Positions 25,959-35,849 of a stretch of 64,000 nt of DNA are shown one piece after another. The DNA lies in contig NZ_LMSB01000017.1 in NCBI RefSeq assembly GCF_001428005.1, positions 1-64,000 on the forward strand, written 5' to 3'. A model generated the notes under the pieces. It was not told where the DNA came from and made no database searches. It saw only the letters and a list, made by a program, of their open reading frames with translations. Each line of letters opens with the position of its first letter. The first letter of the stretch is position 1. Source of the DNA: Arthrobacter sp. Soil736 (lineage in GTDB: Bacteria; Actinomycetota; Actinomycetes; Actinomycetales; Micrococcaceae). The translations under genes were made by a program, and so were the position numbers.

Positions 25959-26345
25959 TTAGCCTACCTGCTGTTCGTACTCGGATGCACTGAGCAGGGA
26001 GTCCACTGCGTCAGCTTCGGCGAGCTTGACCTCGATGAGCCAGCCGTCGCCGTAGGGATCGGAGTTGATCAGGGCCGAATCGGTGTCCAGCGCGTCATTC
26101 CGGGCCACAATCTCGCCCGAGACCGGAGCGTAAATGTCGCTCACGCTCTTGGTGGACTCAACCTCGCCGATGACGTCGTTTGCCTTAACGGTGGTTCCGA
26201 TTTCCGGCATCTGGGCGTAAACGACGTCCCCGAGTGCATCCTGGGCGAAGTCGGTGATCCCCACGCGGACCACACCGTCAGTATTCGGAGCGGACACCCA
26301 TTCGTGCTCGGCGGTGTAGGACAGATCAGAGGGAATGTTGCTCAT
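25959..26345 (-). CDS. gcvH: Glycine cleavage system H protein
   Basis: Lipoyl carrier of the glycine cleavage complex, 128 residues, the normal length. The lipoylated lysine is Lys66 in VESTKSVSD, and the TAEHEWV opening and ALGDVVY block are typical. The ATG at 26345 gives the canonical N-terminus; a longer frame upstream is antisense to the glycosylase gene and is not used. The other glycine cleavage genes (gcvT, gcvP) are not in the window. A TATACT hexamer at 26412-26417 (minus strand) may be part of its promoter. Confidence 0.95.
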   Translation of the reverse strand: MSNIPSDLSYTAEHEWVSAPNTDGVVRVGITDFAQDALGDVVYAQMPEIGTTVKANDVIGEVESTKSVSDIYAPVSGEIVARNDALDTDSALINSDPYGDGWLIEVKLAEADAVDSLLSASEYEQQVG

Positions 26346-26487
26346 CAGGGGCCTTTCATCGGGTTTATCACCAATGTCAACGGAGGCGTAGGGAACAAGC
26401 CACCGCTGAAAGTATATGCACAACTCCACAGCCACCGGACGCGGCCGGAACGCCCAATCCGCCGTCCGGCTGTGGCAAAGTGGTGGC

Positions 26488-27360
26488 ATGCCAGAACTAC
26501 CGGAAGTGGCCGGTCTGACGTCGTTCCTCAGCGGGCGCCTGCGGGGCACAGTGCTGGAGAAGCTCCAGGTGCTGTCCGTGGCCGTGCTCAAGACGGCCGA
26601 CCCGCCCTACACGGCCCTGGTGGGCCGCACCGTCACCGGCGTGGAACGCTTCGGTAAATTCATCAGCATCGACGCCGACGGGCTGCACCTCGTCTTTCAC
26701 CTCGCCAGGGCGGGCTGGGTCCGGTACACGGAATCCCCCTCAGCGGCTCCGCTTCGTCCGGGAAAGGGCCCCATCGCCGCCCGGATCGGGTTCGCCGGAG
26801 CGGACGGCCATCATGTCGGCGTCGACCTGACTGAAGCCGGAACCAAGAAGAGCCTGGCGGTCTACGTGGTGGGTGATCCCCGCGACGTTCCGGGAATTGC
26901 CGGGCTGGGGCCCGATCCGCTGGACCCCGGATTCGGCCCCGGGCAGTTCGCGGAGATCCTCGCGTCCCATTCGCAGCAGATCAAGGGCGTGCTGCGGAGC
27001 CAGGGCGTCATGGCCGGCATCGGCAACGCCTACAGCGACGAAATCCTGCACGCGGCAAGAATCTCGCCATTTGCCATCGCCAGTTCGCTGGACCAGGAGA
27101 GCGTGCGGGTCCTGTACGACGCCATCCACAGTGTCCTGGGAGCGGCGGTGAAGGAGGCCACAGGCAAGGCCCCCGCCGACCTGAAGGATACGAAGCGGAA
27201 CGCAATGAGCGTTCATGGCCGGACCGGCCTGCCGTGCCCGGTCTGCGGCGATACCGTGCGTGAAGTGTCCTTCGCCGACACCGCGCTCCAGTACTGCCCC
27301 ACGTGCCAGACCAAGGGCAAGATCCTCGCAGACCGCAGGACCTCCCGCTTCCTCAAATAG
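26488..27360 (+). CDS. Fpg/Nei-family DNA glycosylase
   Basis: A bifunctional base-excision repair glycosylase/AP lyase of 290 residues. The mature N-terminal proline and glutamate (MPELPEV) that carry the catalytic chemistry are present, which fixes the ATG at 26488. The helix-two-turn-helix (QGVMAGIGNAYSDEIL) and a C-terminal zinc finger with two CxxC pairs (CPVCG and CPTC) followed by RRTSRFLK are intact. The short N-terminal domain and divergence from classic MutM suggest a second-type Fpg or Nei-like actinobacterial enzyme; substrate preference cannot be told. It ends 45 bp before a strong hairpin terminator shared with the convergent tRNA. Confidence 0.9.
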   Translation: MPELPEVAGLTSFLSGRLRGTVLEKLQVLSVAVLKTADPPYTALVGRTVTGVERFGKFISIDADGLHLVFHLARAGWVRYTESPSAAPLRPGKGPIAARIGFAGADGHHVGVDLTEAGTKKSLAVYVVGDPRDVPGIAGLGPDPLDPGFGPGQFAEILASHSQQIKGVLRSQGVMAGIGNAYSDEILHAARISPFAIASSLDQESVRVLYDAIHSVLGAAVKEATGKAPADLKDTKRNAMSVHGRTGLPCPVCGDTVREVSFADTALQYCPTCQTKGKILADRRTSRFLK

Positions 27361-27405
27361 GGCCGTTCCATGGGGGTGCCGGCGCGGCGGACTCCGGACA
27401 ACAAA

Positions 27406-27443
27406 AAAACCCCGCCAATCCGATACCGGATTGGCGGGGTTTT
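27406..27443. terminator. Bidirectional rho-independent terminator
   Basis: A 17-bp perfect stem (27406-27422 with 27427-27443) with a four-base loop, with A-run before and TTTT after it on both strands. It serves the glycosylase gene from the left and tRNA-Pro from the right. Confidence 0.9.
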
Positions 27444-27446
27444 CTT

Positions 27447-27523
<77 letters not shown>

Positions 27524-27662
27524 TCAGTTCTGCCGTTCTCCGCTTCAGTGAAGTTCAGAAGAATTTCACCTAAGCAGTCCGGCCGAACCACCTCCAAAAG
27601 CTTACACGATTCCGGAGGGTGCCCGTGACATTTTCACCCGCCACGGGCCCGGTGTGTCCTAA

Positions 27663-29213
27663 TTAACGCTTCTTACCCCGTTTTTCGCGGACACGCATGT
27701 TGACTTCGATGGGCGTGCCCTCGAAACCAAACGTTTCGCGCAGCCGCCGGGTGATGAACCGGCGGTATCCCGGGTCCAGGAACCCGGTGGTGAACAGGAC
27801 GAACTTCGGCGGCCGGCTGGAGGCCTGGGTGCCGAAGAGGATCCTGGGCTGCTTGCCGCCGCGGACCGGGTGCGGGTGGGCGGCCACAAGTTCGCCCAGG
27901 AAGGCGTTGAGCCGTCCGGTGGGGATGCGCTTGTCCCAGTTTTCGAGGGCGAGGTCCAGTGCGGGCACGAGGCGGTCCTTGTGCCAGCCGGTCTTGGCCG
28001 AGATGTTGACCCGCGGCGCCCACTCAACGTGCGCCAGGTCCTGCTCGATTTCGCGCTCAAGGTACCGGCGGCGTTCGTCGTCCAGCAGGTCCCACTTGTT
28101 GAACGCCAGCACCATGGCTCGTCCGGATTCGATAGCCAGCTGGAGAATGCGGACATCCTGCTCGCTGAGGACCTCGTCCACCGCGAGGAGCACGACGGCG
28201 ACCTCCGCCTTTTCGAGCGCGCTCTGGGTCCGCAGGGAGGCGTAGAAGTCGGCGCCCTGGGCCATGTGCTGGCGGCGCCGGATGCCGGCCGTGTCGACGA
28301 AGCGCCAGGTACGGCCGCCCAGCTCGATGAATTCATCCACCGGGTCACGCGTCGTGCCGGCAGTGTTGTCCACCACTACGCGCTCGGAGCCGGCCAGCTT
28401 GTTCAGGAGCGATGACTTGCCTACGTTCGGGCGGCCGATCAGGGCCACACGCCGGGGGCCGCCGGAGCGTTCCAGGCCCTCGATGGTGGAGAATTCCGGC
28501 AGCGTGTCCATGACATGGTCCAGAAGGTCGGCGACGCCGCGGCCGTGCAGGGCGGACACGGGATACGGCTCGCCGAATCCCAGTCCCCAGAGCGTGGCGG
28601 AATCGGCTTCCTGGGCAAAGTCATCCACCTTGTTGGCGACCATGATGACCGGCTTCTTGCTCCTGCGCAGCATCTTCATGACGCCTTCGTCCGTGGCAGT
28701 CGCGCCCACGGCGGAGTCAACGACGAACAGTACGGCGTCGGCCAGCTCCACGGCCATTTCGGCCTGTTCCGCCACCCGGGCGTGAATGCCGCGGGCATCG
28801 TGCTCCCAGCCGCCGGTGTCCACCACGGTGAAGTTACGGCCGTTCCAGTGGGCGGAGTACATCACGCGGTCGCGGGTCACGCCCGGGGTGTCCTCCACGA
28901 CGGCCTCGCGGCGGCCCAGGATGCGGTTGACAAGGGTGGACTTGCCCACGTTCGGGCGGCCGATGATGGCCAGCACGGGATCGAGCTTGACCGGACCTTC
29001 AAGATCCTCGTCGTCGTAGCGGCCGCTGAGCAGCGCTGCGTCTTCCTCGTCGAGTTCGTAGTCGTCCAGCCCGGCCCGGAGGGAGGCCGCGCGGAGCTCC
29101 GCCTCGTCATCGTCCAGGGCTGCGAGATGCTCAGCCACCTGGTCGGTGCCGGTGGGCGTGTATTCGTCTTCGCCGGCGCCCGAGAGGCCGGAGGTTTGAG
29201 TCGTATCGCTCAT
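27663..29213 (-). CDS. der: Ribosome-associated GTPase Der (EngA)
   Basis: An essential tandem GTPase for 50S ribosome assembly, 516 residues. A ~70-residue acidic N-terminal extension precedes two complete G domains: the first with [17 protein letters not shown] and NKVD, the second with [17 protein letters not shown] and NKWD. A C-terminal KH-like domain ends in the basic GKKR. The acidic extension ([10 protein letters not shown] and EEDAALL) is typical of actinobacterial Der. It is the last gene of the parA-scpAB-rluB-tyrA-cmk-plsC-der run. Confidence 0.96.
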   Translation of the reverse strand: MSDTTQTSGLSGAGEDEYTPTGTDQVAEHLAALDDDEAELRAASLRAGLDDYELDEEDAALLSGRYDDEDLEGPVKLDPVLAIIGRPNVGKSTLVNRILGRREAVVEDTPGVTRDRVMYSAHWNGRNFTVVDTGGWEHDARGIHARVAEQAEMAVELADAVLFVVDSAVGATATDEGVMKMLRRSKKPVIMVANKVDDFAQEADSATLWGLGFGEPYPVSALHGRGVADLLDHVMDTLPEFSTIEGLERSGGPRRVALIGRPNVGKSSLLNKLAGSERVVVDNTAGTTRDPVDEFIELGGRTWRFVDTAGIRRRQHMAQGADFYASLRTQSALEKAEVAVVLLAVDEVLSEQDVRILQLAIESGRAMVLAFNKWDLLDDERRRYLEREIEQDLAHVEWAPRVNISAKTGWHKDRLVPALDLALENWDKRIPTGRLNAFLGELVAAHPHPVRGGKQPRILFGTQASSRPPKFVLFTTGFLDPGYRRFITRRLRETFGFEGTPIEVNMRVREKRGKKR

Positions 29214-29223
29214 TGCACTTTCC

Positions 29224-29973
29224 TTAGTGGTGATCTGCCGGCGACCCGGCTACTGCGTTGGAACGTTCTTGCGGGAATTCCGCGTCGGGCAAAGCCTGCC
29301 CGCTCAGGTAAATGGTGTCCTGGACGTGTTTCGCCAGCGCAGCGCGGATATCCATTCCCGCCCTGTCCATTGAAGCACGCCCGGTTTCGTTGGGTTTTCG
29401 GCCTACGCTGATGGGCTCGCCGAAGCTGACGTGCAGTCTCCGGCCGGGCCGGGGTACCGTGTCCAGGTGTTCGCCGCCCTTCCGCGTGCCGAGGATGGCC
29501 ACGGGGACCACCACTGCCGCGGAGTTCAGGGCGAGCCATGCCACTCCGTTGCTGATTCCGGAGGCCTTGCCGCTCCCCCGCGTGCCTTCGGGAAGAATCC
29601 CGACGCAACGGCCGGCGTCGAGCACTGCCTTGCTGAGCTGAAGCGCGGACCGGTCCCCGGCGCGGTCCACCGGAAGCTGGCCGGAAGCCCTCAGCACGCG
29701 CCCCAGGAATCCCTTGAACATCTCCTGTTTGACGAGGATGTGCATGGGGCGCGGGGATGCGCCGAACATCACCGGGCCGTCCAGTAAGCTGATGTGGTTG
29801 CCTGCGAAGATCACCGGGCCGTCGGCCGGCACGTTGGCGCGCCCCGTGACGGAGGTCCGGTAGATGACGTGGTCCAGCAACCAGCCCACGGGCCGGCTCC
29901 ATCCCATGGTCCAGGCCCCGGGAACACCGCTGCCGGGAACACTGTTGCCAGCGGCGCCAGAGGCGTCACTCAT
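29224..29973 (-). CDS. 1-acyl-sn-glycerol-3-phosphate acyltransferase
   Basis: The second PlsC-family acyltransferase in the window, 249 residues. Motifs are [13 protein letters not shown] (HX4D), LPVDRAGD and [10 protein letters not shown]. The ATG at 29973 lies inside the end of cmk (eight-base overlap), so translation is probably coupled to cytidylate kinase. The cmk-plsC pairing is conserved in many bacteria. Unlike the copy at 9051 it has no repeat tail. Ten bases separate its stop from der. Confidence 0.88.
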   Translation of the reverse strand: MSDASGAAGNSVPGSGVPGAWTMGWSRPVGWLLDHVIYRTSVTGRANVPADGPVIFAGNHISLLDGPVMFGASPRPMHILVKQEMFKGFLGRVLRASGQLPVDRAGDRSALQLSKAVLDAGRCVGILPEGTRGSGKASGISNGVAWLALNSAAVVVPVAILGTRKGGEHLDTVPRPGRRLHVSFGEPISVGRKPNETGRASMDRAGMDIRAALAKHVQDTIYLSGQALPDAEFPQERSNAVAGSPADHH

Positions 29974-30679
29974 GGTTGATGACCTTGGTGACAATCCGCA
30001 GCGCCGCGGCCACGGTTTCCTCGAAGTCCAGCTCCGACGAATCCAGGGTGACCACGCCGTCCGCGGCCTGGGTGAAGTTCACCACGGTTGAATCCCTGGC
30101 ATCGCGCTGGATCACCTGGGCGGCCAGCTGTTCTGCGCTTTGCGTGCCGCCGAGCTGGATGCCGCGGCGGCGCAGGCGGGCTTCCTCGCTTGCGGTCAGC
30201 AGCATGCGCACCTGCGCACCGGGCACGACGACGGTGGTGATGTCCCTGCCTTCCACCACCATGCGGCGGTGGTGCTTTTCGATCAGCGCGCGCTGGCGCC
30301 GGATGAGTTCCGTCCGGGCTCCCAGCGTTGTGGCCACGGCGCTGACCGCGGAGGAGATCTCCGGTTCCCGAATGGCTTCGGTGACGTCGGCGCCGTCCAC
30401 CCGCACATACTCTTCATGCGGAGTGGTGCTGATGTCGAGCGGCAGTTCTTCGGCCGCAAGCTCTACGGCCGCTGCGTCGGTGAGGTCGATGGCCCGGTCA
30501 AGGCAGAACCAGGTCAGCGCCCGGTACATGGCGCCCGTGTCCAGGTAGGCCAGGTTCAGCCGGCGGGCCACTTCCTTGCTGACGCTCGACTTTCCGGATC
30601 CGGACGGCCCGTCGATGGCGACAACGAGGGGCCGGCCCAGGCGCAGGGCAGGCAAAGTATCAATCAGTTCCTGTGTCAT
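29966..30679 (-). CDS. cmk: Cytidylate kinase
   Basis: Phosphorylates CMP and dCMP; 237 residues. The P-loop GPSGSGKSSVSKEVA, the LDTGAMYRALTW NMP-binding segment and VEGRDITTVV are diagnostic. Its ATG follows directly after the tyrA stop codon (adjacent TAA/ATG), and its end overlaps plsC, so it lies in the middle of a compact operon. Length and motifs are complete. Confidence 0.95.
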   Translation of the reverse strand: MTQELIDTLPALRLGRPLVVAIDGPSGSGKSSVSKEVARRLNLAYLDTGAMYRALTWFCLDRAIDLTDAAAVELAAEELPLDISTTPHEEYVRVDGADVTEAIREPEISSAVSAVATTLGARTELIRRQRALIEKHHRRMVVEGRDITTVVVPGAQVRMLLTASEEARLRRRGIQLGGTQSAEQLAAQVIQRDARDSTVVNFTQAADGVVTLDSSELDFEETVAAALRIVTKVINHE

Positions 30680-31789
30680 TTACTGCAGTACCCGCCATCC
30701 GCGGTCATTGAGGGCCTCGATCAGGAGATCGTGCCTGTTGGGGAGAACGGACAGTTCCACCATGCCGACGTTTTGGCCGGATGAATGGTCGAGCCGCAGG
30801 TCCTCCACGTTGACGCCGATCTCGCCGATCTCCGTCAGGAGCCGTGCGATCTGGCCCGGCTTGTCGTCCACCAGGACCGTCAGCCAGGAATACGCCTGCG
30901 GCGGCCCGCCGTGCTTGCCGGGGATCCGCGCCTGCCCTGCGTTGCCTTCGCTGATCAGCTGGGCCAGGTCCAGGCGGGCTCCCGGGGCAGTGGGATCCTC
31001 CAGCGTGCCGATCAGCCTGTTCAGGTCTTCGCGGACTCCGTGCAGGATGCCAACGACCTTTTCCGCGTTGGCCCCCAGGATCTGTACCCAGAGCGTGGGA
31101 TCGCTGGCGGCGATGCGGGTGACGTCCCGCAGCCCGTTTCCGGAGAGGGAAAGCGCGTGCAGCGGAGTGCCCTGCAGCCGGCTGGCCAGCAGCGACGACA
31201 TGACCTGGGGCAGGTGGGATACGAGCGCCACGGCTTCGTCGTGTTCGTCCGCAGTGAACTGCGAGACGACGGCGCCGAGGTCACCGGCCAGCGCACGCGC
31301 GGCCTGCAGCGCCCCCGGGGAAGACTCCTCGGAGGGGCACACCACCCAGGGCATGGATGTGAAGAGCTCGCCGCGGGCGGCGACAGGCCCGGACTTCTCG
31401 CGCCCTGCCATGGGGTGGGTCCCGACGTACCGCGCCAGGTCCACGCCCCGGCGGCGCAGTTCGTCCAGGATGGCCGCCTTGACGCTGGCGATGTCTACCA
31501 CGGTGGCCTCCGGGTAGTCGGCCAGGGCACGCTCCACGACGTCCGCCGTGACGTCCGGCGGAGCCGCAACGACGACGAGTTCCGGCTGCTCCTGGCCCAG
31601 TGCCTCCAGAGGCAGGCCGGCGCCGATGTCCACGGCAACCGCCTGGTTGGTGGGCGACGGGTCCGAGAGGTACACGGCGACACCCCGGCCGCGGAGGCCG
31701 AGTCCGATGCTCGCGCCGAGCAGCCCGGTGCCGATCACGGCGACCGGGCCGTTGAGGTGCCCGCGGCCGTGCGTGCGGAAAGCAGACAT
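30680..31789 (-). CDS. tyrA: Prephenate dehydrogenase with ACT domain
   Basis: A tyrosine-pathway dehydrogenase of 369 residues. The Rossmann motif is GTGLLGASIGLGLRGRG (about 19-35), the catalytic histidine region is GTHPMAGREKSGP, and a helical dimer domain follows. The final ~75 residues form an ACT-type regulatory domain (YSWLTVLVDDKPGQIARLL), so feedback control by tyrosine is likely. It starts three bases after the rluB stop and ends at the cmk ATG. Insertion of tyrA between rluB and cmk is common in Arthrobacter but absent in M. tuberculosis (recollection). Confidence 0.93.
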   Translation of the reverse strand: MSAFRTHGRGHLNGPVAVIGTGLLGASIGLGLRGRGVAVYLSDPSPTNQAVAVDIGAGLPLEALGQEQPELVVVAAPPDVTADVVERALADYPEATVVDIASVKAAILDELRRRGVDLARYVGTHPMAGREKSGPVAARGELFTSMPWVVCPSEESSPGALQAARALAGDLGAVVSQFTADEHDEAVALVSHLPQVMSSLLASRLQGTPLHALSLSGNGLRDVTRIAASDPTLWVQILGANAEKVVGILHGVREDLNRLIGTLEDPTAPGARLDLAQLISEGNAGQARIPGKHGGPPQAYSWLTVLVDDKPGQIARLLTEIGEIGVNVEDLRLDHSSGQNVGMVELSVLPNRHDLLIEALNDRGWRVLQ

Positions 31790-31792
31790 GCC

Positions 31793-33001
31793 CTACAGCC
31801 CCACGGATGCCAGCAGGTGGCCGACTTCCTGCTTGCCGAGGTTGCGGATGCTCCCCTGGCGCTGGTCGCCCAGGCCGATGGGGCCCACCTTGACGCGCAC
31901 CAGGCGCAGCACGGGGAACCCGACGGCGTCGAAAAGCCGGCGCACAATCCGGTTCTTGCCGGAGTGCAGGACAACCTCGATCAGCACGTGGCCCGGTGTG
32001 GAGTCCACCAGTTTGAACGAGTCCACCGAGGCGAACCCGTCCTCGAGTTCAACGCCGGCCTTCAACTGCGCGCCGATTCCCTGCGGGAACGGCCCCCGGA
32101 CCTGGACCAGGTACGTCTTGGGAACCTCGTAGGAAGGGTGCGTCAGGCGGTTGGCCAGTTCGCCGTCGTTCGTCAGCAGCAGCAGGCCCTCGGTGGCGAC
32201 GTCCAGGCGGCCGACGTGGAAGAGCCGCTCACCATGCGTGTTGCGGACAAAGTCGCTGATGCAGGGACGCCCGTCCGGGTCCTCCATGGTGGACACGACG
32301 CCCTTGGGCTTGTTGAAGACCATGTACACGAGGGACTCATCCAGCTGGATGCGGAGGCCGTCCACGTGGATAACGGATGTCTTGGGATCGACGCGGACAC
32401 CAAGCTCGGTGACTACCTGGCCGTCGACTTCCACGCGGCCTTCGGCGATCATTTCTTCGCAGACGCGCCGGGAAGCAACTCCGGCCTGGGCCATGACCTT
32501 CTGCAGGCGTACGCCGTCGGCGTCGTGCAGTTCGGACTGCGGCACGGGCCCGCTGGGGCCGCGCTTGCGCGAAGGCTTGCGGACGGCGCCGAGGTTCTGG
32601 CCGAACCGTTCGCCGCCGAACGCGCGCGTACCGAAGGTCTTGGCCGCGGCGGAGCGCGGCTTGGCCTTGGGCGCGCCGGGAGTGCCGGGCGCCTTTCCTG
32701 CCCCCGGCTTGCGGGCTCCGGGCTTCCGGGCTGCCGGCTTGGCACCGGACTTCCAGTCGCCCGCGGCAGGCCGGCCCGCCTGCGCGGCGGCTGCTTCGTC
32801 GGGATCGATGAAGCGCTCCTCGCGCGGCTTGGGCGCCTTGTACGGGCGGTCGCCGCCCTTGGAGAAGTCCCGCTGGCCGGCGCCAAATCCGCCGCCCCGG
32901 GGGCTGGGGGCACCGCGTCCTGCGCTGCCCGCTGACTTTCGTTCCGGACCTTTACGTCCTGAACTGTTACGTGGTGAACCCTGGCGTCCCGCCTGTGTCA
33001 T
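31793..33001 (-). CDS. 23S rRNA pseudouridine synthase RluB/RsuA family
   Basis: A pseudouridine synthase of 402 residues. The N-terminal ~145 residues are basic and low-complexity (Gly/Lys/Arg/Ala/Pro, with tracts such as KPAARKPGARKPGAGK) and probably bind RNA non-specifically. Then come an S4 domain (RLQKVMAQAGVASRRVCEEM) and the catalytic domain with the conserved Asp in HVGRLDVATEGLLLLTNDG. Position after scpB matches Rv1711. The start in front of the basic extension is the longest sensible ATG. Confidence 0.92.
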   Translation of the reverse strand: MTQAGRQGSPRNSSGRKGPERKSAGSAGRGAPSPRGGGFGAGQRDFSKGGDRPYKAPKPREERFIDPDEAAAAQAGRPAAGDWKSGAKPAARKPGARKPGAGKAPGTPGAPKAKPRSAAAKTFGTRAFGGERFGQNLGAVRKPSRKRGPSGPVPQSELHDADGVRLQKVMAQAGVASRRVCEEMIAEGRVEVDGQVVTELGVRVDPKTSVIHVDGLRIQLDESLVYMVFNKPKGVVSTMEDPDGRPCISDFVRNTHGERLFHVGRLDVATEGLLLLTNDGELANRLTHPSYEVPKTYLVQVRGPFPQGIGAQLKAGVELEDGFASVDSFKLVDSTPGHVLIEVVLHSGKNRIVRRLFDAVGFPVLRLVRVKVGPIGLGDQRQGSIRNLGKQEVGHLLASVGL

Positions 33002-33108
33002 GACCCGTCCTTCGTTATGTTGACCGGCAACGGTTGTCCTAGGACAACACTAGCCAGCCGTGCAGATTAAATCTGCCCTGGTAAATACTGTTGCGCAGGC
33101 AAAACTGC

Positions 33109-33783
33109 CTACATTCTTCCGGCGTCGTAGAACTCTTCAATTCCTTCAAGCCCCGGAAGGTGCGGAGAAAGCTGAGGCAACTCAGCCACCGAGCCGATTC
33201 CCATGCGCTCAAGGAAATACGACGTCGTGCGGTACAGGACAGCGCCTGACTCCGGCTCAGTTCCGGTGTCCTCGATCAGCCCCCGCTGGGTCAGCGTCCG
33301 CACGACAGAGTCAACGTTGACTCCGCGAATTGCAGACACCCCCGCCCTGGAAACGGGCTGACGGTACGCGATGACGGCGAGCGTCTCGAGCGCCGCCTGC
33401 GTCAGCCTGGCCGTCTGTCCCTCCAGGACGAACGCACCGACGACGTCAGCGAATTCAGCCCTGGAGTAGATGCGCCAGCCGCCGGCGACATTCCGCAATT
33501 CAAAACCCCGGGGGCTGGAGGTGAAGCCAGCGTTACTGGCAATTTCCATATCCGGGGCTTTAACAGTATAGCCGTCATACTCGCGCTGCAGTTCCAGCAG
33601 CAACTCCTCCACGGCGGCCACGGTCAGATTGAGTCCGGCGGCGAGGTCCGTTGCTGATGCAGGCTGGTCCAGCACCATCAGCACGGCCTCAAGGGCAGCC
33701 CGTGCTCCGCCGGGCAACGCCGTGACGTCGGCGCCGCCGCTACCCATGTCATCCGACGACGGTTCCTGCACGGCTTTCCTCAC
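33109..33783 (-). CDS. scpB: Segregation and condensation protein B
   Basis: A winged-helix partner of the SMC-ScpA condensin complex, 224 residues. ALEAVLMVLDQPASATDLA and the LTQAALETLAVIAYRQPVSRAGVSAIRG block are diagnostic. Its start overlaps scpA by four bases. 107 bp separate it from rluB; that gap holds nothing I recognise. Confidence 0.94.
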   Translation of the reverse strand: MRKAVQEPSSDDMGSGGADVTALPGGARAALEAVLMVLDQPASATDLAAGLNLTVAAVEELLLELQREYDGYTVKAPDMEIASNAGFTSSPRGFELRNVAGGWRIYSRAEFADVVGAFVLEGQTARLTQAALETLAVIAYRQPVSRAGVSAIRGVNVDSVVRTLTQRGLIEDTGTEPESGAVLYRTTSYFLERMGIGSVAELPQLSPHLPGLEGIEEFYDAGRM

Positions 33784-34682
33784 GGCTGCTCCTCATATTC
33801 TTCTGTCAGGTGGTCGCTGCTCCACTCGGCGCCGGGCGCCGTCCAGCGGACGGTGAGGTCGCCCAGCGGCGCAAGCTGGTTGAAAGCCACCACCTGGTCC
33901 CGGAACAGCTCAAGCAACGCCAGGAATCGGGCAACCACCACCAGCGTGGATTCCGCATCTGCAATCAGCGCGCGGAACGACAGCGGCCTGCCCTGCTGCA
34001 GGCGCAGTCCGATCAGCTCCGCCTGTTCCTTGACGCTGACGGGACTGCCGTGGAGGTGGGCCAGCCCCACTTCCGTGGGCGCGGGCGTCTTGGGTTTCAG
34101 TGCAGTCTCGGCGAGGGCAGCGAACTGCTGCGGCGTGTGCTTCCAGACGAGCTCCGGCAGCATGGCCGCAAAATGCTCTTCCAGCGCCACCTGCCTCGGG
34201 TACCGCCGGGCCTCCAGCTCGAGCGTGGAATCCAGCAGGGCGGCCACCTGCTTGAACGCCTTGTACTGCAGCAGCCGCGCAAAGAGCAGGTCCCGCGCCT
34301 CCAGCAGGGCGATGTCGTCATCGTCCTCGACCTCACCTGCCGGAAGCAGGCGTGCGGCCTTCAGATCCAGCAGGGTGGCAGCGATGACGAGGAACTCGCT
34401 GGCTTCATCGAGCGCCCACTCCTCCCCCAGTTTCTGCAGGTTCCGGATGTACTTGATGAACTCATCGGTCACCGTGGCCAGTGCCACCTCGGTGATGTCC
34501 AGCTGGTGCTTGGAGATCAGGCCGAGAAGGAGGTCGAACGGACCGGTGAAGTTGGCCAGCCGCACCTCAAAGCCGGACTTCCTGGCCTCCGGTGGATTAA
34601 CCGCCTCCGGCGGGGCTCCGCCGTCGTCCGCGTCCGACTGCTGACCGCGCTGCGCGAGCGGCGTTGCCGACTCAGCCGTCAT
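33780..34682 (-). CDS. scpA: Segregation and condensation protein A
   Basis: The kleisin subunit of bacterial condensin, 300 residues. After a ~35-residue leader, FEVRLANFTGPFDLLLGLISKHQLDITEV is the SMC-head binding N-terminus; only the middle of that span differs between actinobacteria. A helical linker and a C-terminal winged helix (LVVVARFLALLELFRDQVV) follow. It lies five bases downstream of parA and overlaps scpB, forming a parA-scpA-scpB chromosome-maintenance operon. Confidence 0.94.
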   Translation of the reverse strand: MTAESATPLAQRGQQSDADDGGAPPEAVNPPEARKSGFEVRLANFTGPFDLLLGLISKHQLDITEVALATVTDEFIKYIRNLQKLGEEWALDEASEFLVIAATLLDLKAARLLPAGEVEDDDDIALLEARDLLFARLLQYKAFKQVAALLDSTLELEARRYPRQVALEEHFAAMLPELVWKHTPQQFAALAETALKPKTPAPTEVGLAHLHGSPVSVKEQAELIGLRLQQGRPLSFRALIADAESTLVVVARFLALLELFRDQVVAFNQLAPLGDLTVRWTAPGAEWSSDHLTEEYEEQP

Positions 34683-34687
34683 CCAGG

Positions 34688-35599
34688 CTAGGGCGCGCCG
34701 CCGCGCGAGATGAGTTCCTTGGCGAGGCGGCGGTAGGCGTCGGCGCCGATGTGGTTGCCGGCGTAGATGGTGATCGGTTCGGCGGCCACGGTGGCATCGG
34801 CGAACTTGATGGAACGCTTGATGACGGTCTCGAAGACTTTGTCGCCGAAGGCCTCGACGAGGCGCGTGATGACCTCACGGCTGTGGAGGGTGCGGGCGTC
34901 GTACATGGTGGCGAGCACGCCGTCCACCTGCAGCCGCGGGTTGAGGCGGTCCTGGACTTTGTCGATGGTCTCGACCAGGAGGGCCACGGCCCGCAACGCG
35001 AAGAATTCGCAGATCAGCGGGATGATCACGCCGTGGGCGGCCGTCAGGGCGTTGACGGTGAGCAGCCCGAGGGACGGCTGGCAGTCGATGAGGACGACGT
35101 CGTAATCGTCTTCAACCTTTTTCAGCGCCCGGTCGAGCACCTGTTCGCGGGCAACCTCGTTGACCAGCTGGACCTCGGCAGCGGAAAGGTCGATGTTGGC
35201 GGGCAGGAGGTCAACGTTGTCCACGCCGGTCTGGTGGATGGCGTCGCGGATGTCCACCTTGCGGTCCATGAGGACGTTGTAGACAGTCAGGTCGAGTTCG
35301 TGGGGGTTGACTCCCAGCCCGGCGGACAATGCGCCCTGGGGGTCGAAGTCCACCAGGAGCACGCGGCGGCCATATTCTGCCAGCGCAGCCGCGAGATTGA
35401 TGGTTGACGTGGTCTTACCCACGCCGCCCTTCTGGTTGACCATGGCAATCACGCGGGCCGGTCCATGGGAGGACAGCGGCGCGGGCTCCGGAAATTCGCG
35501 GTAGGGACGTCCTGTGGGACCCATCACGGCGTCTTCCAGGTCGAGTTCCGTGCCTTCCAGAGTTGCTGAACCCTGTTCGCTGCTCACGTATCTATCCAC
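34688..35599 (-). CDS. ParA/Soj-family chromosome partitioning ATPase (scpAB-linked)
   Basis: A ParA-family ATPase of 303 residues. After ~50 residues comes VIAMVNQKGGVGKTTSTINL (deviant Walker A), then VDFDPQGALSAGLG and VLIDCQPSLGLLTVNAL (Walker B). It corresponds to Rv1708, the ParA-like gene always found upstream of scpA in actinobacteria, and differs from the oriC-linked ParA, which has an adjacent ParB. No parB is here. The upstream 250 bp to dctA contain the dctA terminator. Confidence 0.92.
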   Translation of the reverse strand: MDRYVSSEQGSATLEGTELDLEDAVMGPTGRPYREFPEPAPLSSHGPARVIAMVNQKGGVGKTTSTINLAAALAEYGRRVLLVDFDPQGALSAGLGVNPHELDLTVYNVLMDRKVDIRDAIHQTGVDNVDLLPANIDLSAAEVQLVNEVAREQVLDRALKKVEDDYDVVLIDCQPSLGLLTVNALTAAHGVIIPLICEFFALRAVALLVETIDKVQDRLNPRLQVDGVLATMYDARTLHSREVITRLVEAFGDKVFETVIKRSIKFADATVAAEPITIYAGNHIGADAYRRLAKELISRGGAP

Positions 35600-35780
35600 A
35601 CTTTCGATGACGGTGATTGTTCTCTGCCGCTGAATGCCCGGGCCGCTATCTGCCCGGCGCCCATGCTGCTTCCACCCAAGGCTACAGCGCCCGACACGGC
35701 ATTCCGTGGAACTTGACTTTTGATGGCGTTTGAGCCTTGACCTTTTACCTGAGGTCGAAGGTTGGTCTTCCGCCCACGCA

Positions 35781-35815
35781 AACCGCCCGCACAGGCTGGG
35801 CCTGTACGGGCGGTT
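35781..35815 (-). terminator. Terminator after dctA
   Basis: A 9-bp stem (35781-35789 with 35807-35815), one mismatch, then a further 6-bp stem (35791-35796 with 35800-35805) closed by a three-base loop. It lies 35 bp after the dctA stop and isolates dctA from parA. Confidence 0.7.
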
Positions 35816-35849
35816 GGCCGGCGCCGGAGCGCCTTTGGTATTCGGGACT

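Noticed and set aside
26346..26487. A glycine riboswitch before gcvH
   Set aside because: The 142-bp divergent region is short and lacks the tandem glycine aptamer core; only a TATACT hexamer is notable.
30785..32935. A 716-codon open frame antisense to tyrA and rluB
   Set aside because: It spans two well-supported genes on the other strand, has no domain I recognise, and is typical high-GC third-position openness.
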